This document shows positions 1 to 9,249 of a DNA stretch of 64,000 bases, piece after piece. Source of the stretch: Escherichia coli (GTDB lineage: Bacteria; Pseudomonadota; Gammaproteobacteria; Enterobacterales; Enterobacteriaceae). How positions within the stretch are numbered: the first letter of the stretch is position 1; every line of letters begins with the position of its first letter. The translations under genes were made by a program, and so were the position numbers. The stretch lies in contig CP089930.1 in the NCBI GenBank assembly GCA_021307345.1, positions 3,782,001-3,846,000 of the forward strand. The letters run 5' to 3'. The notes beneath the pieces were generated by a model. It was not told the DNA's origin. It saw nothing but the letters and a program-made list of their open reading frames with translations, and ran no database searches.

Positions 1-2
1 TC

Positions 3-596
3 ATTGCGCGCATCGGCAGCCTGACGCGTATGCTGCGTGACAGCCTGCGCGAGCTGGGACTGGATCAGGCGATAGCCGAAGCTGCGGAAGCTATCCCTGA
101 TGCCCGCGATCGCTTGTTCTACGTTGTGCAGATGACTGCGCAGGCCGCAGAGCGGGCGCTGAATAGCGTTGAGGCGTCGCAACCGCATCAGGATGAAATG
201 GAGGAATCGGCAAAAGCATTAACCCAACGCTGGGATGACTGGTTCGCCGATCCGATTGACCTTGCCGACGCCCGTGAACTGGTGACAGATACACGGCAAT
301 TTCTGGCGGATGTGCCCGCTCATACCAGCTTCACAAACGCGCAGTTACTGGAAATTATGATGGCGCAGGATTTTCAGGATCTCACCGGGCAGGTGATTAA
401 ACGGATGATGGATGTGATTCAGGAAATTGAACGCCAGCTGTTGATGGTGCTGCTGGAAAATATCCCGGAACAGGATGCGCGTCCGAAACGTGAAAACCAG
501 AGTTTGCTTAACGGACCACAGGTCGATACCAGCAAAGCCGGTGTGGTTGCCAGTCAGGATCAGGTGGACGATTTGTTGGATAGTCTTGGGTTTTGA
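3..596 (+). CDS. cheZ: Chemotaxis protein CheZ, CheY-P phosphatase (5' truncated by window edge)
   Basis: CheZ dephosphorylates CheY-P at the chemoreceptor complex, which ends the signal for clockwise flagellar rotation. The reading frame is already open at the window edge (first full codon at base 3) and gives 197 residues, matching residues 18-214 of the usual 214-residue protein; the first 17 residues lie outside the window. The catalytic stretch QDLTGQ, with Asp143 and Gln147 in full-length numbering, is intact. So is the C-terminal CheY-binding tail ending DDLLDSLGF. It is the last gene of the chemotaxis operon and is followed by a REP-type repeat and then the flhB operon, the standard enteric order. 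Confidence 0.97.
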   Translation: MARIGSLTRMLRDSLRELGLDQAIAEAAEAIPDARDRLFYVVQMTAQAAERALNSVEASQPHQDEMEESAKALTQRWDDWFADPIDLADARELVTDTRQFLADVPAHTSFTNAQLLEIMMAQDFQDLTGQVIKRMMDVIQEIERQLLMVLLENIPEQDARPKRENQSLLNGPQVDTSKAGVVASQDQVDDLLDSLGF

Positions 597-603
597 TTTG
601 TAT

Positions 604-667
604 TGCCTGATGTGACGTGACCGCGTCATATCAGGCGGTCGGATAAGGCGTTTACGCCACATCCGAC
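604..667. repeat. REP/BIME-type palindromic repeat pair between cheZ and flhB
   Basis: Two REP-like palindromes sit side by side. One runs from TGCCTGATGTGACG to CGTCATATCAGGC. The second is GTCGGATAAGGCG...CGCCACATCCGAC. Such intergenic repeats are transcribed and often mark operon ends in enteric bacteria. Here the pair separates the cheZ operon from flhB. Confidence 0.75.
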
Positions 668-797
668 AAACGTGCGCCCTGTCTGATGTACTGCGGTAAA
701 AGCCCTAAAGCCCACCTGTTTTGCCACTTATTCCAGGCATTGAATGCTTTCCGCTCTGGCATTATTCACGCTTATTACCATTTCCAGGATTGGCGAC

Positions 798-1946
798 GTG
801 TCTGACGAGAGCGACGACAAAACAGAAGCTCCCACACCTCACCGACTTGAAAAAGCGCGGGAAGAGGGGCAGATCCCGCGCTCCCGTGAGCTGACCTCAC
901 TGCTCATTTTACTGGTGGGCGTGTGTGTTATTTGGTTTGGTGGCGCGTCTCTGGCACGGCGGTTGTCGGGGATGCTCTCCGCCGGGCTGCATTTTGATCA
1001 CAGCATCATCAATGACCCCAACCTCATTCTCGGACAGATTATTTTGCTGATCAGAGAAGCCATGCTTGCACTGTTGCCGCTGATTAGCGGTGTGGTGCTG
1101 GTGGCGCTCATTTCGCCGGTCATGCTGGGGGGGCTGGTATTTAGTGGTAAATCATTGCAACCGAAGTTTTCCAAACTCAACCCACTACCGGGCATTAAAC
1201 GTATTTTCTCGGCGCAAACTGGCGCGGAGCTGCTGAAAGCTATCCTGAAATCTACACTGGTTGGCTGCGTTACTGGCTTTTATCTCTGGCATCACTGGCC
1301 GCAGATGATGCGCTTAATGGCGCAGTCACCCATTACCGCAATGGCTAACGCGATGGATGTTGTGGGGTTGTGTGCACTTTTAGTGGTGCTTGGTGTCATT
1401 CCGATGGTGGGATTTGACGTCTTTTTTCAAATTTTCAGCCACCTGAAAAAGCTGCGTATGTCACGGCAGGATATTCGTGATGAGTTCAAACAAAGCGAAG
1501 GCGATCCGCATGTCAAAGGGCGAATTCGTCAGATGCAGCGTGCTGCCGCGCGGCGTCGGATGATGGCCGATGTGCCGAAAGCGGACGTCATTGTTAATAA
1601 CCCAACTCACTACTCAGTGGCATTGCAGTATGACGAAAACAAAATGAGCGCGCCGAAAGTCGTTGCTAAAGGCGCGGGGCTGGTGGCGTTACGCATTCGT
1701 GAAATCGCCGCTGAAAATAACGTCCCGACTCTTGAAGCGCCGCCGCTGGCGCGCGCGCTGTATCGACACGCAGAAATCGGCCAACAAATTCCCGGTCAAC
1801 TGTATGCCGCCGTGGCGGAAGTGCTGGCCTGGGTCTGGCAACTGAAACGCTGGCGTCTGGCCGGTGGACAACGTCCTGAACAACCCACTCATCTTCCGGT
1901 GCCGGAAGCCCTGGATTTTATCAACGAGAAACCGTCCCATGAGTAA
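798..1946 (+). CDS. flhB: Flagellar type III export apparatus protein FlhB
   Basis: FlhB is an inner-membrane component of the flagellar export gate and switches export from rod/hook to filament substrates. The GTG start at 798 gives the family's usual 382 residues (MSDESDDKTEAPTPHRLEKA); upstream ATG codons in frame would add an unconserved leader. Four membrane segments fill roughly residues 30-210, followed by a soluble domain containing the autocleavage motif NPTH (around residues 269-272). The gene overlaps flhA by 8 nt, so the two are translationally linked. Compared with K-12 from memory there are about a dozen substitutions, more than usual among close E. coli strains. Confidence 0.97.
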   Translation: MSDESDDKTEAPTPHRLEKAREEGQIPRSRELTSLLILLVGVCVIWFGGASLARRLSGMLSAGLHFDHSIINDPNLILGQIILLIREAMLALLPLISGVVLVALISPVMLGGLVFSGKSLQPKFSKLNPLPGIKRIFSAQTGAELLKAILKSTLVGCVTGFYLWHHWPQMMRLMAQSPITAMANAMDVVGLCALLVVLGVIPMVGFDVFFQIFSHLKKLRMSRQDIRDEFKQSEGDPHVKGRIRQMQRAAARRRMMADVPKADVIVNNPTHYSVALQYDENKMSAPKVVAKGAGLVALRIREIAAENNVPTLEAPPLARALYRHAEIGQQIPGQLYAAVAEVLAWVWQLKRWRLAGGQRPEQPTHLPVPEALDFINEKPSHE

Positions 1947-4017
1947 TCTGGCCGCGATGCTGCGCCTGCCCGCAAACCTGAAATCGACACAGTGGCAGAT
2001 CCTTGCCGGACCTATTTTGATCCTGCTGATCTTGTCGATGATGGTGCTGCCACTGCCCGCATTCATTCTCGACCTGCTGTTCACTTTCAACATTGCCTTG
2101 TCGATTATGGTGTTGCTGGTGGCGATGTTTACCCAGCGCACGCTTGAGTTTGCCGCGTTTCCGACCATTCTGTTGTTTACCACGCTGCTGCGTCTGGCGC
2201 TTAATGTGGCTTCCACGCGTATCATTTTGATGGAAGGGCATACTGGCGCGGCGGCGGCAGGGAAGGTGGTTGAAGCATTTGGTCATTTTCTCGTGGGCGG
2301 TAACTTTGCCATCGGCATTGTGGTGTTTGTCATCCTCGTGATCATCAACTTTATGGTCATTACCAAAGGTGCCGGACGTATCGCGGAAGTGGGTGCGCGC
2401 TTTGTTCTCGACGGAATGCCAGGAAAACAGATGGCGATTGATGCCGACCTCAACGCTGGCCTGATTGGCGAAGATGAAGCAAAAAAGCGACGTTCAGAAG
2501 TGACCCAGGAAGCTGATTTTTACGGCTCAATGGACGGGGCGAGTAAGTTTGTCCGTGGTGACGCCATCGCCGGGATCCTCATCATGGTCATTAACGTTGT
2601 TGGCGGATTGCTGGTTGGGGTGTTGCAACATGGCATGAGTATGGGTCATGCAGCGGAAAGTTATACGCTGTTGACCATCGGTGATGGTCTGGTCGCGCAA
2701 ATACCTGCGCTGGTTATTTCTACCGCTGCGGGGGTTATCGTTACGCGAGTCAGTACCGATCAGGACGTTGGCGAGCAGATGGTGAATCAGCTTTTCAGTA
2801 ACCCCAGCGTCATGTTGTTAAGTGCCGCAGTGCTCGGTTTACTGGGGCTGGTGCCGGGAATGCCAAACCTGGTATTTTTACTGTTCACAGCGGGATTGCT
2901 GGGGCTGGCATGGTGGGTTCGTGGACGTGAACAAAAAGCGCCCGCTGAACCGAAACCAGTGAAGATGGCGGAAAATAATGCCGTTGTCGAAGCGACCTGG
3001 AACGATGTGCAACTGGAAGATTCTCTGGGAATGGAAGTGGGTTATCGGCTGATTCCGATGGTCGATTTTCAGCAGGATGGCGAGTTGCTTGGTCGTATTC
3101 GCAGTATTCGCAAGAAATTTGCTCAGGAGATGGGCTTTCTACCGCCAGTGGTGCACATCCGCGACAATATGGATCTACAGCCTGCCCGCTATCGTATCTT
3201 GATGAAAGGCGTTGAGATTGGCAGTGGTGATGCTTATCCGGGGCGCTGGCTGGCCATTAACCCAGGAACAGCCGCCGGGACGCTACCCGGTGAAGTGACT
3301 GTCGATCCGGCATTTGGTCTTAATGCTATCTGGATCGAAAGTGCGCTAAAAGAACAAGCGCAGATTCAGGGATATACGGTGGTTGAAGCCAGTACAGTGG
3401 TGGCAACGCATCTTAACCACCTCATTAGTCAACATGCCGCAGAACTGTTTGGTCGTCAGGAGGCGCAGCAGTTACTGGATCGCGTGGCGCAGGAGATGCC
3501 AAAACTGACGGAGGATTTGGTTCCTGGCGTTATCACGCTTACCACGCTGCATAAAGTGCTACAAAACCTGCTTGATGAAAAAGTACCGATCCGCGATATG
3601 CGCACCATTCTTGAAACGCTGGCGGAACATGCGCCTATCCAGAGCGATCCGCATGAATTAACCGCCGTCGTGCGCGTGGCGCTGGGGCGGGCAATTACTC
3701 AGCAGTGGTTCCCCGGTAAAGATGAAGTTCACGTTATCGGTCTGGACACGCCACTGGAGCGTTTACTGTTACAGGCGTTGCAGGGCGGTGGCGGACTGGA
3801 ACCGGGGCTGGCGGATCGTTTGCTGGCACAGACCCAGGAAGCATTATCCCGTCAGGAGATGCTGGGTGCGCCGCCAGTACTGTTGGTGAACCACGCGCTG
3901 CGTCCGCTATTGTCTCGCTTTCTGCGCCGTAGCCTGCCGCAACTGGTGGTGCTGTCGAATCTCGAACTCTCTGATAACCGGCAGATTCGGATGACGGCGA
4001 CTATTGGGGGTAAATAA
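1939..4017 (+). CDS. flhA: Flagellar type III export apparatus protein FlhA
   Basis: FlhA is the largest export-gate subunit of the flagellar secretion system. It couples proton flow to export and docks substrate-chaperone complexes with its cytoplasmic domain. The ATG at 1939 gives 692 residues, the E. coli length. The N-terminal half has about eight membrane helices (to about residue 330) and contains the conserved FHIPEP-family loop region around GAGRIAEVGARFVLDGMPGK. The C-terminal half is the soluble domain. It begins inside the end of flhB and its stop codon overlaps the flhE start by 1 nt, so flhBAE is one tightly packed operon. In E. coli this operon is FlhDC-dependent. Confidence 0.98.
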   Translation: MSNLAAMLRLPANLKSTQWQILAGPILILLILSMMVLPLPAFILDLLFTFNIALSIMVLLVAMFTQRTLEFAAFPTILLFTTLLRLALNVASTRIILMEGHTGAAAAGKVVEAFGHFLVGGNFAIGIVVFVILVIINFMVITKGAGRIAEVGARFVLDGMPGKQMAIDADLNAGLIGEDEAKKRRSEVTQEADFYGSMDGASKFVRGDAIAGILIMVINVVGGLLVGVLQHGMSMGHAAESYTLLTIGDGLVAQIPALVISTAAGVIVTRVSTDQDVGEQMVNQLFSNPSVMLLSAAVLGLLGLVPGMPNLVFLLFTAGLLGLAWWVRGREQKAPAEPKPVKMAENNAVVEATWNDVQLEDSLGMEVGYRLIPMVDFQQDGELLGRIRSIRKKFAQEMGFLPPVVHIRDNMDLQPARYRILMKGVEIGSGDAYPGRWLAINPGTAAGTLPGEVTVDPAFGLNAIWIESALKEQAQIQGYTVVEASTVVATHLNHLISQHAAELFGRQEAQQLLDRVAQEMPKLTEDLVPGVITLTTLHKVLQNLLDEKVPIRDMRTILETLAEHAPIQSDPHELTAVVRVALGRAITQQWFPGKDEVHVIGLDTPLERLLLQALQGGGGLEPGLADRLLAQTQEALSRQEMLGAPPVLLVNHALRPLLSRFLRRSLPQLVVLSNLELSDNRQIRMTATIGGK

Positions 4018-4409
4018 TGAGGATCTTACTGGCGATATTGTTGTTTCCGCTGGTTGTACAAGCCGCCGGGGAGGGGATGTGGCAGACAAGTAGTGTGGGC
4101 GTTACGCTAAACCATCGCGGTGAGTCGATGTCGTCAGCGCCTCTTTCTTCGCGACAACCAGCATCAGGATTGATGACGCTGGTGGCGTGGCGTTATCAGC
4201 TTATCGGCCCGACACCATCGGGGCTGCGGGTACGCTTGTGTTCACAATCTCGTTGTGTCGAGTTAGACGGGCAGAGCGGGAGCACAGTGGCCTTTTCCGG
4301 TATACCGGCGGCAGAACCGTTGCGATTTATCTGGGAAGTGCCTGGCGGTGGGCGGTTAATTCCGCCGCTGAAGGTACAACGTAATGAAGTGATTGTGAAT
4401 TACCGTTAG
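4017..4409 (+). CDS. flhE: Flagellar protein FlhE, periplasmic
   Basis: FlhE is a small periplasmic protein of the flhBAE operon, reported to limit proton leak through the flagellar export apparatus and to affect swarming. The 130-residue product starts with a clear signal peptide (MRILLAILLFPLVVQAA) and contains a Cys pair in LCSQSRC, plausible for a disulfide in the periplasm. The ATG overlaps the flhA stop. Only 52 bp separate its stop from the end of the convergent argS; K-12 carries an extra gene (yecT) in that gap. Confidence 0.93.
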   Translation: MRILLAILLFPLVVQAAGEGMWQTSSVGVTLNHRGESMSSAPLSSRQPASGLMTLVAWRYQLIGPTPSGLRVRLCSQSRCVELDGQSGSTVAFSGIPAAEPLRFIWEVPGGGRLIPPLKVQRNEVIVNYR

Positions 4410-4413
4410 TGAT

Positions 4414-4443
4414 AAAAAAGCCGATGTCTGCAACGACATCGGC
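4414..4443 (-). terminator. Rho-independent terminator of argS (possibly bidirectional with flhE)
   Basis: A perfect 9-bp stem, GCCGATGTC/GACATCGGC with a 6-nt loop, lies between the convergent flhE and argS stops. Read on the minus strand it is followed by a run of six T, a strong terminator for argS. Read on the plus strand the tail is only CTTTG, so termination of flhE would be weaker. Confidence 0.85.
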
Positions 4444-4461
4444 CTTTGCGGTATGACGCGA

Positions 4462-6195
4462 TTACATACGCTCTACCGTCTCAATACCCAGCGTATCCAG
4501 ACCCAGTTTCAGCGTCTTCGCCGTCAGTTGCGCCAGTTTCAGACGGCTGTTACGCACTTCTTCGTTTTCTGCGCTAAGGATCGGGCAGTGCTCGTAGAAG
4601 CCAGAGAACAGACCGGCCAGATCGTACAGATAAGCACACATCACGTGCGGCGTGCCTTCACGGGCAACCACAGTGAGGGTTTCTTCAAACTGCAGCAGGC
4701 GAGCAGCCAATTGTGCTTCGCGATCTTCACGGATGATCACCGGAGCCGCAGCCAGTTGCTCTTCGTTAATTTCTGCTTTACGGAACACGGACAACACACG
4801 GGTGTAGGCATACTGCATGTACGGCGCAGTATTACCCTCAAACGCCAGCATGTTGTCCCAGTCGAAGATGTAGTCGGTGGTGCGGTTTTTGGAGAGATCC
4901 GCGTATTTCACCGCACCGATACCCACGGCATTGGCCAGTTTTTCCAGCTCGTCGGCTGGCATATCCGGGTTCTTCTCTGCCACCAGACGACGTGCACGCT
5001 CCAGGGCTTCATCCAGCAGATCGGCCAGTTTCACCGTACCGCCAGCACGGGTTTTAAACGGCTTGCCGTCTTTACCCAGCATCATGCCGAACATGTGGTG
5101 CTCCAGCGGTACGGATTCCGGCACGTAGCCTGCTTTACGGACGATCGCCCACGCCTGCATCAGGTGTTGATGCTGACGGGAGTCAATGTAATACAGCACG
5201 CGATCGGCATGTAGCGTCTCGTAACGGTACTTCGCACAGGCGATATCGGTGGTGGTGTAGAGATAGCCGCCATCTTTCTTCTGAATGATCACGCCCATCG
5301 GTTCGCCTTCCTTGTTTTTGAACTCATCAAGGAATACGACGGTTGCGCCTTCGCTTTCTACTGCCAGACCTTTGGCTTTCAGATCCGCCACGATACCCGG
5401 CAGCATCGGGTTGTACAGGCTTTCGCCCATCACGTCATCACGGGTCAGCGTCACGTTCAGACGATCGTAGGTGATCTGGTTCTGCGTCATGGTGATGTCG
5501 ACCAGCTTGCGCCACATCTCGCGGAAATATTCGTCACCGCTTTGCAGTTTTACCACGTAGTTACGTGCACGCTCGGCGAACTCTTCATCTTCGTCGTAAT
5601 GCTTTTTCGCATCGCGGTAGAAACCTTCAAGGTCAGCCAGCTCCATTTCACCGGCGTTTTCCTGCTGCTGCTTTTCCAGCCATGCAATCAGCATACCGAA
5701 CTGAGTGCCCCAGTCGCCGACGTGGTTAGCACGAATCACTTTGTGACCGAGGAACTCCAGAGTACGTACTGCCGCGTCACCAATGATAGTGGAACGCAGA
5801 TGACCGACGTGCATCTCTTTCGCCACGTTTGGCGCGGAGTAGTCAACCACAATGGTCTGTTTTTCTGGCGTAGCAACACCGAGACGATCGGACGCCAGCG
5901 CCTGCTGAACATGTTCAGCCAGGAATGCCGGATCAAGGAAAATGTTGATAAAGCCAGGACCGGCGATCTCAACTTTGCTGGCGATACCGTTAAGATCCAG
6001 ATGAGTCAGCACCTGCTCTGCTAATTGTCGCGGTGCCATACCCAGTTTTTTAGCAACTGCCATCATGCCGTTAGCCTGATAGTCGCCGAACTGAACTTTT
6101 GCTGACTGACGAACCTGCGGTTCGCAATCCGCAGGCGCGCCTGCCGCAATCATGGCCTGACGGACTTTTTCTGAGAGAAGAGCCTGAATATTCAC
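4462..6195 (-). CDS. argS: Arginyl-tRNA synthetase
   Basis: ArgRS is the cytoplasmic class I synthetase that charges tRNA-Arg; it needs bound tRNA to activate arginine. The product has 577 residues, the standard E. coli length. The N-terminal Add1 domain covers about the first 110 residues. The HIGH-type signature is HVGH at residues 129-132 within [17 protein letters not shown] canonical KMSKS is absent, which is usual for this enzyme; KPFKTRAGG occupies the corresponding region. The C-terminal helical anticodon-binding domain ends LGIETVERM. The gene is monocistronic, convergent to flhE and divergent from yecM. Confidence 0.98.
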
Positions 6196-6409
6196 CGGAA
6201 TACCTTACATTGATGAAGCGAGCAAAAATTGCCCGCACCAGTTAAAGAAATTAGGGCGGGAGTATACTGCAAATGGCTGTTTTCGTCAGCAACGTGCGCG
6301 TGGCGTATTGCCGTTTTCACTATTGCATCAGGAGCGGCGTGAAATCAGCGGTTGGTTGGCGCAGGGCAACAGGGTAAATTAACGCTTTTACCGAAGACGA
6401 AGAGTGATT

Positions 6410-6976
6410 ATGGCGAACTGGCAATCTATCGACGAGTTGCAGGATATTGCAACGGATTTACCGCGATTTATCCATGCATTAGACGAACTTTCACGGCGTC
6501 TGGGGCTGGATATTACTCCGCTGACTGCCGATCACATTTCTTTGCGTTGCCATCAAAACGCCACCGCTGAACGCTGGCGTCGCGGGTTTGAACAGTGCGG
6601 CGAACTCCTGTCAGAAAATATGATCAATGGTAGACCGATTTGCCTGTTTAAATTGCGTGAACCGGTACAGGTTGCTCACTGGCAGTTTTCGATTGTTGAG
6701 TTGCCGTGGCCAGGGGAAAAACGCTACCCGCATGAAGGTTGGGAACATATCGAAATTGTTCTGCCAGGAGAGCCGGAAACGCTGAATGCCCGCGCGCTGG
6801 CGTTGCTTTCTGATGAAGGACTAAGCCTGCCGGGGATCTCGGTTAAAACCAGTTCGCCAAAAGGTGAGCATGAACGATTGCCGAATCCGACGCTGGCGGT
6901 CACCGATGGCAAAACGACGATAAAATTTCATCCATGGTCCATTGAAGAGATCGTTGCCAGCGAGCAGTCGGCGTAA
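6410..6976 (+). CDS. yecM: YecM family protein, VOC-like fold, function unknown
   Basis: The 188-residue product is recognised as YecM, a conserved enteric protein whose structure resembles the VOC/glyoxalase-type fold; no reaction is assigned. The ATG at 6410 gives MANWQSIDELQD; two further in-frame codons upstream (from 6404) are less likely. His-containing stretches such as ADHISLRCHQN and EGWEHIEIVLPG and the acidic/His distribution fit the predicted metal-binding VOC pocket. It lies 12 bp upstream of cutC and the two probably form an operon. Confidence 0.9.
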   Translation: MANWQSIDELQDIATDLPRFIHALDELSRRLGLDITPLTADHISLRCHQNATAERWRRGFEQCGELLSENMINGRPICLFKLREPVQVAHWQFSIVELPWPGEKRYPHEGWEHIEIVLPGEPETLNARALALLSDEGLSLPGISVKTSSPKGEHERLPNPTLAVTDGKTTIKFHPWSIEEIVASEQSA

Positions 6977-6979
6977 TAA

Positions 6980-7813
<834 letters not shown>

Positions 7814-7827
7814 TATCCTTGAGAAGT

Positions 7828-7923
7828 ATGAAAAATGAACAGTTGCCGTGTCATATCGACTTCGTAATAGCGCGCCAAATCATGCTACTAAAAATGTTAT
7901 ATATATTCATATTAACTATGTAA
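7828..7923 (+). CDS. Possible 31-residue small ORF in the cutC-torY intergenic region
   Basis: An ATG at 7828 opens a 31-codon frame, starting MKNEQLPCHIDFVIARQ and ending in a hydrophobic tail (MLYIFILTM). It begins 14 nt after the cutC/micL terminator. A purine-rich GAGAAG lies just upstream, but at poor spacing. The hydrophobic tail resembles that of small membrane proteins, but in such A/T-rich sequence a frame of this length can arise by chance. I do not recognise it. Confidence 0.2.
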   Translation: MKNEQLPCHIDFVIARQIMLLKMLYIFILTM

Positions 7924-8124
7924 TTTAAATTATTAAAACTGCCAAATATATATTAAAAAATAACGGCTGGTTTCTTCTTTAATAATTAATGGTTAAATTG
8001 CAATAAATCATATTCTTTGTCGATTATTTCAGGCAGTGTTGTGCCGAATTTAGTGAGTTATTAATTCGTTGTATATTTATTTATACAGCTGGTTCGGTGT
8101 ACTGGAATTTAATTAGAGGAATCT
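7924..8124. other. A/T-rich torY upstream region
   Basis: The 389-bp gap between cutC and torY is strikingly A/T-rich from about 7890 on, with runs such as TATATATTCATATTAAC and AATAATTAATGG, unlike the genes on either side. Besides the micL terminator and the 31-codon frame it holds no gene. Its composition fits H-NS-type silencing of torYZ, which is inference. A ribosome-binding site (AGAGGAA) lies 6 nt before the torY start. Confidence 0.5.
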
Positions 8125-9225
8125 ATGCGAGGGAAAAAACGCATTGGGTTATTTTTTCTGCTCATAGCAGTAGTGGTGGGTAGCGGTGGGTTATTGTTGG
8201 CGCAAAAAACGTTGCACAAAACGTCGGAAACGGCATTTTGTCTTTCCTGCCACTCAATGAGCAAACCGTTTGAGGAATATCAGGGGACTGTCCATTTCTC
8301 TAATCAAAAAGGTATTCGTGCTGAATGTGCCGATTGCCATATTCCAAAGTCAGGAATTGATTATTTATTTGCTAAATTAAAAGCATCTAAAGATATTTAT
8401 CATGAATTTGTTAGCGGCAAAATAGACAGCGACGATAAGTTCGAATCCCATCGTCAGGAAATGGCCGAAACAGTGTGGAAAGAATTAAAAGCCTCAGACT
8501 CTGCAACGTGCCGTAGTTGCCATTCTTTTGATGCCATGGATATTGCATCGCAAAGTGAAGCTGCGCAGAAAATGCATACCAAAGCGCAAAAAGATGGCGA
8601 AACGTGTATTGATTGCCACAAAGGGATTGCCCATTTTCCGCCAGAAATAAAAATGGATGACAACGCGGCGCATGAACTGGAAAGTCAGGCCGCCACATCA
8701 GTGACTAATGGCGCGCATATTTATCCTTTCAAACCGTCCCGCATAGGTGAACTGGCTACTGTGAATCCAGGCACCGATCTTACGGTTGTTGATGCCAGTG
8801 GCAAACAGCCGCTCGTCCTGTTGCAGGGTTATCAGATGCAGGGCAGTGAAAACACGCTCTACCTGGCGGCAGGTCAACGACTGGCGTTAGCCACACTAAG
8901 CGAAGAAGGTATCAAGGCGCTAACGGTAAATGGGGAATGGAAAGCTGACGAATACGGTAATCAATGGCGTAAGGCGTCATTACAGGGGACGCTTACCGAT
9001 CCCGCATTAGCGGACCGTAAACCGCTATGGCAATACGCTGAAAAACTCGACGATACCTATTGCGCTGGTTGCCATGCACCTATTGCCGCCGATCATTACA
9101 CCGTCAATGCATGGCCGTCCATTGCCAAAGGGATGGGGGCGCGAACCAGCATGAGCGAAAACGAACTGGATATTTTGACGCGGTACTTTCAGTACAACGC
9201 TAAAGATATTACCGAGAAACAGTGA
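8125..9225 (+). CDS. torY: Pentaheme c-type cytochrome TorY
   Basis: TorY is a membrane-anchored periplasmic pentaheme cytochrome that passes electrons from menaquinol to the reductase TorZ. The 366-residue product has a single N-terminal transmembrane anchor (about residues 7-27). It carries five CxxCH heme motifs: CLSCH (Cys39), CADCH (Cys68), CRSCH (Cys129), CIDCH (Cys161) and CAGCH (Cys313). The last sits in a separate C-terminal domain, as in the TorC family. It lies 24 bp upstream of torZ and forms the torYZ operon. The A/T-rich leader upstream suggests tight control. Confidence 0.96.
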   Translation: MRGKKRIGLFFLLIAVVVGSGGLLLAQKTLHKTSETAFCLSCHSMSKPFEEYQGTVHFSNQKGIRAECADCHIPKSGIDYLFAKLKASKDIYHEFVSGKIDSDDKFESHRQEMAETVWKELKASDSATCRSCHSFDAMDIASQSEAAQKMHTKAQKDGETCIDCHKGIAHFPPEIKMDDNAAHELESQAATSVTNGAHIYPFKPSRIGELATVNPGTDLTVVDASGKQPLVLLQGYQMQGSENTLYLAAGQRLALATLSEEGIKALTVNGEWKADEYGNQWRKASLQGTLTDPALADRKPLWQYAEKLDDTYCAGCHAPIAADHYTVNAWPSIAKGMGARTSMSENELDILTRYFQYNAKDITEKQ

Positions 9226-9249
9226 TCTTCGTTGATCAGGGAGGAAGTT

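Noticed and set aside
4453-5214. A 253-codon open frame antisense to argS
   Set aside because: It is the complement of ArgRS coding sequence; composition and lack of a start context point to a shadow frame.
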